Below are positions 1-7,381 of a stretch of DNA of 27,610 nt, in pieces. The stretch comes from Gp13-AA77 sp036521995 (GTDB taxonomy: Bacteria; Acidobacteriota; Terriglobia; UBA7540). The position numbers and the translations under genes were made by a program. Below the pieces are notes generated by a model. That model saw only the letters and a program-made list of their open reading frames with translations. It ran no database searches and was not told the origin of the DNA. The stretch's first letter is position 1. Each line of letters begins with the position of its first letter. The DNA lies in the NCBI GenBank assembly GCA_036521995.1, contig DATDGR010000076.1, positions 1 through 27,610 of the forward strand, in the 5' to 3' direction.

Positions 1-902
1 GAGATCCGGGCCACCACTTCGTCGAACAGCCTGGCCAGATTCTGCGCCCCCTGGCGCCCGGCCTGCAAAACCTCGTGATGGCTGAGAGGCTGGCTACGGA
101 GGCCAGCGGCACGATTGGTTATCGAGGCTACAGCAAGCACCCGCACGCCCCGCTGCCGGGCGGCCATCACCTCGGGCACCGTTGACATGCCTACGGCATC
201 GGCGCCGAGCTGGCGCAAGGCCCGGATCTCCGCCGGTGTCTCGAAGCTCGGGCCGAGCAGGGCAGCGTAGACTCCCTCCGAACATTTCAGGCCTAGGTTC
301 CGGGCCGCGGCCAACGCGAGGGATCGCAGCTCGCGATCGTAGGCTTCCGTCATATCCATAAAGCGGGCGCCTAGACGCGGATCTTCTGGGCCGGCGAGCG
401 GGTTCACCCCCTGATAATTTAGGTGATCGGCAAGCACCACTAAACTCCCGGGCGTGCAGCGCACGCTGATCCCGCCGGCGGCGCAGGTGACGAACAGAAA
501 TTCAATACCGGCCAGTGCTAGGGCGCGCGTGGGCAGCACCACCTCAGCCGGCGTATAGCCTTCATAGAGGTGCATGCGTCCGGAGAGCATCGCCACCGGC
601 TGACCACGCCAGGCGCCCAGCAGCAGCTCGCCCGCGTGGCCGGGGACCGTCGAACGGGAAAAGTGTGGGATCGCTCCGTAGGGGATCCGCCGTGGACTCT
701 CCAGCCGGGCCACCACCTCGCCCAGACCTGAGCCCAGAATCACGCCGATGCGGGGCCGCATCTTGCCGCGCGAAGTGATATACCGGGCTGCGGCCAGAGC
801 CTCATCGTAGCCGGGTCCATCGGCAGGGGAAGGTCGCGGGCGGCCCTTGATAACCCCTCCGATTTTCGATTTTCTGCTTTCTCTCTTCGACTTTGGCTGC
901 AT
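1..902 (-). CDS. punA: Purine-nucleoside phosphorylase, class I (3' end off window)
   Basis: The protein would cleave purine (deoxy)nucleosides with phosphate to free base and (deoxy)ribose-1-phosphate in the cytoplasm. The visible 300 residues contain the phosphate-loop motif GVILGSGLG, the SFETPAEIR segment, the hallmark GADAVGMSTVPE, and the late base-binding Asn in SITNRAAG. Only the last few residues are missing. I chose the ATG at 902 because no other start lies in frame before the conserved core. This leaves about 30 basic, low-complexity residues (many K/S/R) before the family's usual start, so the true start is uncertain. The usual TNAAGG motif reads TCAAGG here. The gene is last in a three-gene minus-strand set, 40 bp after the nucleoside transporter, which supports salvage of imported nucleosides. 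An MTA phosphorylase is less likely because of the GMSTVPE context. Confidence 0.9.
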   Translation of the reverse strand, partial: MQPKSKRESRKSKIGGVIKGRPRPSPADGPGYDEALAAARYITSRGKMRPRIGVILGSGLGEVVARLESPRRIPYGAIPHFSRSTVPGHAGELLLGAWRGQPVAMLSGRMHLYEGYTPAEVVLPTRALALAGIEFLFVTCAAGGISVRCTPGSLVVLADHLNYQGVNPLAGPEDPRLGARFMDMTEAYDRELRSLALAAARNLGLKCSEGVYAALLGPSFETPAEIRALRQLGADAVGMSTVPEVMAARQRGVRVLAVASITNRAAGLRSQPLSHHEVLQAGRQGAQNLARLFDEVVARI

Positions 903-942
903 CGTCCGGACGTTGCCGTAGTGTTCGACAGCGACTCACGCG

Positions 943-2160
943 CTAGGTCAGCAGAAGACCCGCAACGGCGGCCGAAAGATAGTTCGCCAGCGTGGCGGCG
1001 AGCAAGGCGCGGAAGCCGAGACGCGCCAAGTCCTTTTTTCGTGAAGGCACCAGCGAGCCGATGCCCCCGATCTGAATGCCGATGGAGGAAAAGTTCGAGA
1101 AGCCGCAGAGCGCATATGTTGCAATGGTGAAGGAGCGAGCCGCGATGTGTCCCTTGAGGGGTCCAAGCAAAGAAAAGGCCACGAATTCGTTGAGCACGAG
1201 CTTGGTGCCCATGAGGTTCCCCACTTGCAACGCGTCCTGCCAGGGAACGCCTAGAATCCAGGCCACCGGCGCCAGGGCGTGCCCGAAGATCCACTGCAAG
1301 TCAATGTTCAGGTGCAGGTAATGCAGAAAGCTCAGCAGACCGTTGCTGAGGTAGATCAAAGCTACGAAGGCGATCAGCACTGCGCCTACGTTCAAGGAGA
1401 GATACAAGCCGTCCGTAACGCCGTGAGAGGCGGCGTCCAGCAGGTTGATGTCGCGCTTTTCCAGCTCGATCCTGGACTGGCCGGCGGTTCTGGGGACCGC
1501 CGTCTCAGGGACCAGAATCTTGGAAAGCAGAATCGCGCCCGGCGCCGTCATGAAAACCGCCGTGAGCAGGTGGCGGGCCTCAGCGCCGAACAGGATATAG
1601 GCCCCGAGAACGGCGCCCGAAACGTGCGCCATGCCGGCGGTCATGATGGTCATCAGCTCGGACTCCGTCAGTTCTCCGAGATACGGCCGGATCACCAGCG
1701 GCGCCTCCGTTTGCCCGATCATGATGCTGGCGGCCACTTCGAGCGACTCCGCCCCACTAGTCCGCATGATCTTCTGCATCACGCGGCCCATGAGCCGCAC
1801 CAGAACGGGAAGGACTCCCAGGTAGTAGAGGATGGCTGAAAGGCAGGCGATGTAGATGATGATCGGGAGCACCTGAAAGGCGAAAACCAACCCCAGGCGG
1901 CCGTTCGGATCGCCGAGCGGGCCGAAGACGAACTTGGAACCCGCGAAAGCAAAGTTCAGCAGCCACACCACCCCGCGCGAGCCCTGGTCGAGCAGCCAGT
2001 AGCCGCTGCGGGTTCGCAGGACAAACAGGGCGATCAGCAGTTGCAGCCCGAGGCCCCAACCCACGATTCGGGGGCTCACTGCCCGCCGGTTGTTTGAACA
2101 CAAGAAGGCGACGCCCAGGATGACGAGGACCCCAAACAGTGGGATGACGTGAGTGAGCAT
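943..2160 (-). CDS. nupC: Concentrative nucleoside transporter (CNT/NupC family)
   Basis: This is a 405-residue inner-membrane symporter that should import nucleosides with Na+ or H+. It has the normal bacterial CNT length. The hydrophobic N-terminal helix (residues 5-22) is followed by many membrane segments. The substrate/cation signature GQTEAPL is at residues 149-155, LVLNEFVAF lies in the second half, and the family's C-terminal block GFSNFSSIGIQIGGIG is present. The ATG at 2160 gives the expected N-terminus; I see no strong Shine-Dalgarno close to it. It sits between a pyrimidine- and a purine-nucleoside phosphorylase, 95 bp after the first and 40 bp before the second, all on the same strand. 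The import and phosphorolysis steps are therefore probably co-transcribed. The sequence does not show which ion is used. Confidence 0.95.
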   Translation of the reverse strand: MLTHVIPLFGVLVILGVAFLCSNNRRAVSPRIVGWGLGLQLLIALFVLRTRSGYWLLDQGSRGVVWLLNFAFAGSKFVFGPLGDPNGRLGLVFAFQVLPIIIYIACLSAILYYLGVLPVLVRLMGRVMQKIMRTSGAESLEVAASIMIGQTEAPLVIRPYLGELTESELMTIMTAGMAHVSGAVLGAYILFGAEARHLLTAVFMTAPGAILLSKILVPETAVPRTAGQSRIELEKRDINLLDAASHGVTDGLYLSLNVGAVLIAFVALIYLSNGLLSFLHYLHLNIDLQWIFGHALAPVAWILGVPWQDALQVGNLMGTKLVLNEFVAFSLLGPLKGHIAARSFTIATYALCGFSNFSSIGIQIGGIGSLVPSRKKDLARLGFRALLAATLANYLSAAVAGLLLT

Positions 2161-2255
2161 GGGCCAGGGGTGTTTTCCTCACTGCTGCGGCGACGGGCCA
2201 TCTTATCAGGAAAAACCACGGGTCCCGTGAAAAGAATCGTATTGCCGCCCGACCG

Positions 2256-3560
2256 TCACGGAACGCGATCCAGGATTAGCTTTGGAGCCTCGACGGGTTC
2301 CGTAGAGATGCCGATGGCCGCCCGCAAGGTGGTGCGCACTTCCAGGAGGCGCGAACGATCATTGGCGTAAATGGCGCAGATGCGCTCGCCGGCCTCGACC
2401 GCATCGCCCACCTTCTTCTCAAACACCAAGCCCACCGCCGGGTCAATGACGGAATCGAGGCGTTCCCTTCCGGCGCCAAGCCGCATGGAGGCGAATCCAA
2501 TCGACTGCGCCTCGAGGCTAGAGATGTAACCATCCTGCCACGCCGCGATCGATTCCTCGTGCCCGGCCGGCCGCAGCTTCGCGTAGTCCACCACCACGCC
2601 GGGTTCACCACCCTGCTCCTCGATGATCTCCGCGAACCGTTGCAAGGCCGCACCGCTGGCCAGCAATCTGTCGAAGCGATCGCGTGCGCCTTCGAGCGAG
2701 GGGTCGACACCGCCCATAACGAACATCAGGGCTGTCAACTCCCGGGACACCTCCACCAGGTCTTGCGGCCCTCGACCCTTCAGGGTCTCGATAACCTCGA
2801 TAATTTCCAGGGCATTTCCCACCGCGCGGCCCAGCGGCTGGTTCATGGCGGTGACCAGTGCCTGCACACGCTTGCCGCAGGCGCCGCCGATCTCCACCAT
2901 GCGCTGCGCCAACTCGCGCGCAGACTCCAACGTCTTCATGAAGGCCCCGGAGCCCACCTTCACGTCCAGCACCAGGGCATCGATGCCTTCCGCCAGCTTC
3001 TTGCTCATAATGGAAGCGCTGATGAGCGGAATAGACTCCACCGTGGCGGTGACATCGCGCAGGGCGTAGAGCTTGCGATCGGCGGGAGCGAGGTCATCCG
3101 TCTGGCCGATCAGGCCGGCGCCGGTGCGGCGGAGTGCCCGGTGGAACTCGTGGAGTGAAAGCCGGGCGCGAAACCCGGGAATGGATTCAAGCTTGTCAAG
3201 CGTCCCGCCGGTGTGGCCGAGACCGCGGCCGGAGATCATCGGTACCAGAAGTCCGCCCGCAGCCGCCACCGGCGCGATGATGAGCGACGTCTTGTCGCCC
3301 ACGCCACCCGTGGAGTGCTTGTCGACCTTCGCCTGCGCGAACTCGGAGAGATCCATAACGGTCCCCGAGCGCAGCATAGCCTCAGTAAGATCGGCCGTCT
3401 CCTGCGGATCGAGGCCGCGAAATAAAATGGCCATAAGCAAGGCGGAAGCCTGATAATCCGGGATCTGGCCGAGCGTGTAGCCGGCGATGAATTCGAAGAT
3501 CTCCCCGCGGTCAAGGCGATGTCCGTCGCGCTTTTTTCGGATTGTTTGGGCCGCTTCCAT
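2256..3560 (-). CDS. deoA: Pyrimidine-nucleoside phosphorylase / thymidine phosphorylase
   Basis: This 434-residue enzyme should split uridine and thymidine with phosphate to base plus (deoxy)ribose-1-phosphate. The phosphate/nucleoside-binding stretch KHSTGGVGDKTS is at residues 81-92. The family signature SGRGLGHTGGTLDKLE starts at residue 110, and DVKVGSGAFMKT is present in mid-protein. Length matches the Pdp/DeoA family (about 430-440). The ATG at 3560 fits the usual N-terminus. A possible -10 box (TATAAC, 3579-3584 on the minus strand) lies 18 nt upstream, without a convincing -35 or Shine-Dalgarno. It is the first gene of the salvage set with the transporter and purine phosphorylase. 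Strict thymidine versus broad pyrimidine specificity cannot be read from the sequence, so 'pdp' is an equally valid symbol. Confidence 0.95.
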   Translation of the reverse strand: MEAAQTIRKKRDGHRLDRGEIFEFIAGYTLGQIPDYQASALLMAILFRGLDPQETADLTEAMLRSGTVMDLSEFAQAKVDKHSTGGVGDKTSLIIAPVAAAGGLLVPMISGRGLGHTGGTLDKLESIPGFRARLSLHEFHRALRRTGAGLIGQTDDLAPADRKLYALRDVTATVESIPLISASIMSKKLAEGIDALVLDVKVGSGAFMKTLESARELAQRMVEIGGACGKRVQALVTAMNQPLGRAVGNALEIIEVIETLKGRGPQDLVEVSRELTALMFVMGGVDPSLEGARDRFDRLLASGAALQRFAEIIEEQGGEPGVVVDYAKLRPAGHEESIAAWQDGYISSLEAQSIGFASMRLGAGRERLDSVIDPAVGLVFEKKVGDAVEAGERICAIYANDRSRLLEVRTTLRAAIGISTEPVEAPKLILDRVP

Positions 3561-3627
3561 GAGTCGCGCCGAGCCGCAGTTATACCAGAAAGAACTGCCG
3601 CGCGGCCAGCCGCGATATGCTCAGCTT

Positions 3628-4005
3628 ATGCTCACAGAGATGACGGGCGTGCTCATTGTATCTCGCGACTGGCAATCCCGCGCCCTGCTGCGCGCTGAGC
3701 TGATCGAGCAGGGCTGCACGGTGCAGGCCTACGAATCAGTCCGCGACGCCCGCGTCGCGCTCGCTGCCCGGGACTTCAAGCCATGCCTGCTGGTGGCGGA
3801 CCTCTCCGAAGCTGCCGGCCCGGATGAGCCGGGTGAAGTCGACCAGCTGGCAGAGGTGGCCATGCGAATGCCCGTCTGGGTCATCGCCAGTCACAGCGGC
3901 GCCCTTGAGATCGAGCTCGAAGGCCGGGGCTTCGAGGCCATCATCTTTCGGCCCGTGGCGGTGGGCGAGCTCGTGCAGCGGATCAAGCGGCGGCTCGCGG
4001 CCTGA
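3628..4005 (+). CDS. Stand-alone receiver-like (pseudo-receiver) protein
   Basis: The 125-residue product reads as a single CheY-like fold: a beta1 strand (GVLIVSRDWQSRALLRAEL), a strand ending in the candidate phospho-acceptor Asp58 (CLLVADLS), a Ser after beta4 (VIASHSG) and a final FRPVAVGEL segment. The acidic pair that normally binds Mg2+ after beta1 is replaced by Ser-Arg, and the conserved Lys of the KP motif is Arg. Conventional phosphorylation therefore looks doubtful. There is no output domain. I chose ATG 3628 (ATG 3640 is an alternative) because earlier in-frame sequence is antisense to the phosphorylase start. It diverges from the nucleoside-salvage operon, but no functional link is shown. 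Confidence 0.7.
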   Translation: MLTEMTGVLIVSRDWQSRALLRAELIEQGCTVQAYESVRDARVALAARDFKPCLLVADLSEAAGPDEPGEVDQLAEVAMRMPVWVIASHSGALEIELEGRGFEAIIFRPVAVGELVQRIKRRLAA

Positions 4006-4174
4006 CTGGCTGGCCGCCACTGAGCGCCACCCCTATCTCTTCGATCGCCTAATCTCCGCCGGACGCACGAGGATCCCGCGGACCACGCCGTAGGTCTTGA
4101 GATTTTTCGGCCTCCGTCAGGGACTTAAGATGTCGCGTTAGCCACTTGCGCGCTCGTCGGGCTCGCACTCCTGT

Positions 4175-4180
4175 TAGAAT
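4175..4180 (+). promoter_or_regulatory. -10 box of a probably leaderless transcript
   Basis: TAGAAT ends only 8 nt before the ATG at 4189. A start site about 7 nt downstream of the box would fall at or next to the A of the start codon. No Shine-Dalgarno lies upstream and no good -35 hexamer is visible. Confidence 0.5.
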
Positions 4181-4188
4181 CTCGGCCT

Positions 4189-4950
4189 ATGGACCCTTCC
4201 GCATGGAGCTGGCGCATCGCGCTGGTTCGGCCGCGCAATCCGTTGAACATCGGGGCCGCGGCGCGCGCCATGGCCAACTTCGGCTTCCGCGAGTTGGTGG
4301 TGGTGAACCCCTACGAACCGACTTGGCAGGAGACGCGTTCGGCCGTTGGCGCCGGGGACCTGGTCAGGGCAGCGCCGGCCGTGCCTACGCTACTTGAGGC
4401 GATCGGCGACGCCGTCCTCGTCCTCGGGACCACGTCCGGTTCGCGCCGGCACTTGGCGCGCGAATTGGTCCCGCTGGCGGACCTGCCCGCCTGGCTGGAG
4501 ACTCGGGTCCCCAGCGCGGCCAAGCATCGCGTTCTGCGGTCAGTGCTCCTTTTTGGTTCTGAAAAGACCGGGCTTTCCAACGACGAGCTGAGTCACTGTC
4601 ATGCGCTTCTGCGTATCCCGACGTCGCCGACCTGTCCATCGATGAACCTCGGCCAGGCGGTGGCCGTCTGCTGCTACGAACTCGCCCGGCAGGGTTTGGC
4701 TTCCGGCTGTCCTCCTGGTGCGCGCCTTCACCGTTCGGACCCAGCATCGGTCCAGTCTCTGGCTCACCTGTTCGAGCGCGTGGCGCGCCTGCTGGACGCG
4801 ACCGGCTACCTGCAGCCCAAGAGCCGTCAGGCCACTCTGCTGAAGTTGCGTCAACTGCTGCTCAAGCTCGGCCTCACCAACTACGACACCAGGATCCTGG
4901 GTGGGATTCTGGCTCAAGTCGAATGGAAGCTCGGCTTGTTAGGCCACTGA
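4189..4950 (+). CDS. trmJ: tRNA 2'-O-methyltransferase, TrmJ type (SPOUT/TrmH superfamily)
   Basis: This is a predicted SAM-dependent 2'-O-methyltransferase of the SPOUT class; TrmJ members methylate position 32 of tRNAs. All three SpoU motifs are present in 253 residues: motif 1 NIGAAARAMANFGF (residues 20-33, with the catalytic Arg26), motif 2 LFGSEKTGLS (121-130) and motif 3 SMNLGQAVAV (151-160). Together these form the knotted cofactor site. The C-terminal 60 residues carry the helical extension typical of TrmJ and absent from short TrmL. The N-terminus starts directly at the catalytic domain. The start sits 8 nt after a -10-like box with no ribosome-binding site. The last 12 bp overlap the end of the convergent radical SAM gene. 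Another tRNA/rRNA target remains possible. Confidence 0.88.
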   Translation: MDPSAWSWRIALVRPRNPLNIGAAARAMANFGFRELVVVNPYEPTWQETRSAVGAGDLVRAAPAVPTLLEAIGDAVLVLGTTSGSRRHLARELVPLADLPAWLETRVPSAAKHRVLRSVLLFGSEKTGLSNDELSHCHALLRIPTSPTCPSMNLGQAVAVCCYELARQGLASGCPPGARLHRSDPASVQSLAHLFERVARLLDATGYLQPKSRQATLLKLRQLLLKLGLTNYDTRILGGILAQVEWKLGLLGH

Positions 4951-6075
4951 GGTAGGCTCGGCGGGCGAAGGCTCGGGCGACGGGGAGTTAGCGGACGCCG
5001 GCCCACGAAGGGTTTTCGTGGCCGCGCCGGAGAAAGCCTCGAGCGGCCGAAAGCCCTCCAACTTCTGCGGGGCGCGCCAGTTATCGAGCAGGGCCACCTG
5101 CTGCACGCAGGAGACCGTGCAGCGCGGCGCGCAAGGCTTGCGGGTGTTGTACTCATAGTCGAGGTGCGCCCGTGTGTATTTCTCGAGCGGAATGCCCGGG
5201 TAACCTCGCTGTTGCGAGCAGTAATGCACCAGGCCGTTCTCGCAGATGTAGAGGTAGCGGCTGCCCGCCCGGCAGCGCCATTCATGGTCGCGCCCCTTCG
5301 CGATGTCGTGCTGAAACCAGTTCAGCCGCGCGTAGGAACCCTTGCCGAAGCGCATGATCTTTTCAAAAATTCGCTGCTGCTCGCTGGAAAGCGGCTGGAG
5401 CTGGCCGGAGCTGTCATGCAGGATACCGACGGTGCTGGTGAGGCCGAGCTCGGTGGCGCGGCGGGCCACCACCAGGGCGTCCTGGGGATGGCGCACGGGG
5501 CTGCCGAGCACGGAGTTAATGTTGACGTGGAACTCCGCATACTCGGCCAGCATCTGCAGCTTTTGGTCGAGCACTTTGAGGCTTTTTTTCGAGACCTCGT
5601 CGGGCATCACGTTGTCGATGCTGATCTGCAGGTGGTCGAGCCCCGCACGGTTCAATCGTTTGATACGCCCGGGCACCAGCAGATAACCATTGGTGATCAT
5701 ACCGGCCAGGAGACCGCGCCGGCGAATGTGACGGATGATGGCGTCCAGATCGGGGTGAAGCAGCGGCTCGCCTCCACTGATGGTGATGATGGAGGTCCCA
5801 AGGTCCGCGAGACGGTCCACGCGGCGCAGCATCTCCCCGGTGGGCACCGGTTTCGAGAAATCATCGAACTCGTTGCAGTAGGTGCAGGCGAGATTGCAGC
5901 GTCGTACCGGGATGAGGTGCGCGTCCACCGGATGCCGCTTGGAAAGAAGCGCCCATGCCAGCATGCGCCACTCCCGCAAGCGTCGCCCGATAGCGCGCAT
6001 TTCCCGCCGAATTCGAGTCGAGTTTGTCACCGTGAAGTGAACGGGCTCCGCGCGTCCTATCCAGTGATAGCGCAT
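4939..6075 (-). CDS. Radical SAM protein with C-terminal SPASM-like cysteines
   Basis: The 378-residue protein has the radical SAM cluster motif CxxxCxxC at Cys60, Cys64 and Cys67 (RRCNLACTYCNEF) and the SAM-binding GGEP at residues 101-104 (ITISGGEPLLHP). The barrel continues through ITNGYLL and LQISIDN. The C-terminal third has a second Cys set (WRCRAG, ICENG, HYCSQQ, PCAPRCTVSC) that could bind one or two auxiliary Fe-S clusters, as in SPASM/twitch enzymes that modify peptides or carry out anaerobic maturation. The basic N-terminus (residues 20-48) is amphipathic and might contact membrane. ATG 6075 is preceded by GGGAAAG at suitable distance. I see no small precursor-peptide gene beside it, so the substrate is unknown. 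It lies 97 bp downstream of the LolA-like gene, with a weak terminator-like hairpin between. Confidence 0.85.
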   Translation of the reverse strand: MRYHWIGRAEPVHFTVTNSTRIRREMRAIGRRLREWRMLAWALLSKRHPVDAHLIPVRRCNLACTYCNEFDDFSKPVPTGEMLRRVDRLADLGTSIITISGGEPLLHPDLDAIIRHIRRRGLLAGMITNGYLLVPGRIKRLNRAGLDHLQISIDNVMPDEVSKKSLKVLDQKLQMLAEYAEFHVNINSVLGSPVRHPQDALVVARRATELGLTSTVGILHDSSGQLQPLSSEQQRIFEKIMRFGKGSYARLNWFQHDIAKGRDHEWRCRAGSRYLYICENGLVHYCSQQRGYPGIPLEKYTRAHLDYEYNTRKPCAPRCTVSCVQQVALLDNWRAPQKLEGFRPLEAFSGAATKTLRGPASANSPSPEPSPAEPTSVA

Positions 6076-6109
6076 GAGATGCTTTCCCGCAACTTTCAGG
6101 GCCCGAACG

Positions 6110-6135
6110 GTGAAAAAAACCGACCGAACGGCTCT
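6110..6135 (-). terminator. Weak intrinsic-terminator-like hairpin with T7 run
   Basis: On the minus strand, a short stem (AGCCG/CGGTT around a 6-nt loop, including a G-T pair) is followed by seven T's, between the LolA-like gene and the radical SAM gene. The stem is only about 5 bp, so termination may be partial. Confidence 0.3.
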
Positions 6136-6172
6136 TCCGGGGCCTGGATCTTGATCCCCTCGTCTGGGAGCG

Positions 6173-6886
6173 CTAACTCTTCTTCACCCGCTGCGCTCCG
6201 GGAGCGGTATGGATTTCGAAAGTGGAAGAGGGCAGATCCCGATTCACCTGTACATCTTTGTAGCGCGCGATCAGGTAGTCGCCACCCGGCTGGAAAAACT
6301 GCTGCTGGGCGGGCAGCCAAGAATCCTCGCTCACCCAGAGCTGGATCTTGCTGAGCTGGCTTGCAACTTCAGGCCCCTTTGGGGTGAGCTCGAGAACGGC
6401 TGTGGTGTCACCATCGAGCTCCTCTTCGCCGACCAACTTTACGTCGTATGAACCCTTCAGTGCGGAGGCGTCGGTGCCGAAGCCGAGAAGAAGGAACTGT
6501 TGCACCAGACCACTCCGGTGCTCCAGGTCGTACGCCTCAACGCGATTGGCCTTCGGGTAGTAGATCTCGGCCCGGTTTCGCTTGAAAAGGATGGTCTTGG
6601 CGTCGGGCTTCTCAAAGTCGATCAGGATCTCCGGGTTCTTGGGATTCCGCAGGAAAAAGCGTCCGCTTTCGGTTGAGCGATCGTTGACGAGTACGGTGAC
6701 GGTGGTGTAATCCAGATCGGCGGTAACCGTTTTCAAGTGTTTGGCGGCATCGTTCATCCGCGCCAGGATCTCTCCCAGGCCGCTCTTGGCCTTACGAAGC
6801 CTCGGATGTGCCGGCGCTGGAATGGCCGCTGCGATGAACACCGCCGCCGCTATCGCCATCCATCCGCGGCGATCGGTTTTTCTCAT
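6173..6886 (-). CDS. LolA-like periplasmic lipoprotein/lipid carrier
   Basis: The 237-residue product begins with a basic stretch and an Ala-rich hydrophobic segment (residues 9-27, ending near APAHP), a probable Sec signal peptide. The mature part fits the outer-membrane lipoprotein-sorting (LolA) fold. It has an N-terminal helix (LGEILARMNDAAKHLKTV), then beta strands with the recurring pattern GRFFLRNPKNPEILIDF, AEIYYPKANRVEAYDL and KIQLWVSEDSWLPAQQQFF. In that fold the half-barrel binds acyl chains. Its ATG at 6886 overlaps the upstream gene's stop by 4 bp (ATGA), implying translational coupling. It closes an operon with an ABC permease/ATPase and a LolB/DUF4292-like lipoprotein. A general periplasmic lipid carrier rather than true LolA is possible. 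Confidence 0.8.
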   Translation of the reverse strand: MRKTDRRGWMAIAAAVFIAAAIPAPAHPRLRKAKSGLGEILARMNDAAKHLKTVTADLDYTTVTVLVNDRSTESGRFFLRNPKNPEILIDFEKPDAKTILFKRNRAEIYYPKANRVEAYDLEHRSGLVQQFLLLGFGTDASALKGSYDVKLVGEEELDGDTTAVLELTPKGPEVASQLSKIQLWVSEDSWLPAQQQFFQPGGDYLIARYKDVQVNRDLPSSTFEIHTAPGAQRVKKS

Positions 6887-7338
6887 GGGGACACCACCAC
6901 CGTATAGCCCAGCATCACGTTATTCTTGTCCAGGACCGGATCGATGGACTTGATGGTGATGGATCGATTGAGGCGGCCTTCGAGGATGTTGCGCACGGCG
7001 TCTTCGGTCTTGAGCGGCGCCAGGGATTCTACTAAGCGTGAGTCCACCAGGTACTCTGAACCGGCCCGGGTGCGCCCGATCTCGATGACCCCCTGGCGGT
7101 GGCGGAGGTCGGTGAGCTCCAGCGTCGGCCGGTCGTGAAACCAGGAGCGGGGAGTGAAGAAAATGAAAATCAGAATCACCGCGCAGATGACGTCGTACTG
7201 CCAGCTTCCCCGTTCGTAAGACCAGAAGACGGCGCGGGAGAGAAAGAGCTTGAATTTATCCCATGCCGTCGCCAGGGGCTGGGACGGCGCGACGGGCTGT
7301 AGCATCACCTCTTCGCGAGCAGGTTCAGTTCTGGCCAT
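6883..7338 (-). CDS. Single-pass membrane protein of the Lol-like operon, unknown function
   Basis: I do not recognise a named family. The 151-residue protein has a cytoplasmic-looking N-terminus of about 47 residues (Pro/Gln-rich, then basic), one clear membrane span (about 48-63, VICAVILIFIFFTP) and an extracytoplasmic C-terminal domain of about 85 residues. That domain carries a repeated alpha/beta pattern ending SITIKSIDPVLDKNNVMLGYTVVV. ATG 7338 starts 43 bp after the ATPase stop. An in-frame ATG at 7404 would add 22 residues and overlap the ATPase end, and I cannot exclude it. The 3' end overlaps the LolA-like gene by 4 bp. Its position between the ATPase and the periplasmic carrier suggests a docking or accessory role in export. 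Confidence 0.75.
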   Translation of the reverse strand: MARTEPAREEVMLQPVAPSQPLATAWDKFKLFLSRAVFWSYERGSWQYDVICAVILIFIFFTPRSWFHDRPTLELTDLRHRQGVIEIGRTRAGSEYLVDSRLVESLAPLKTEDAVRNILEGRLNRSITIKSIDPVLDKNNVMLGYTVVVSP

Positions 7339-7381
7339 GGCTCGAAGACGCAAAAACGTTAACCCGACGGCTTGGAGAGAA

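Noticed and set aside
1076..1321. Small plus-strand frames inside the transporter gene
   Set aside because: Shadows of the nucleoside transporter.
5164..6354. 396-codon plus-strand frame
   Set aside because: Antisense shadow of the radical SAM gene, which has clear catalytic motifs on the other strand.
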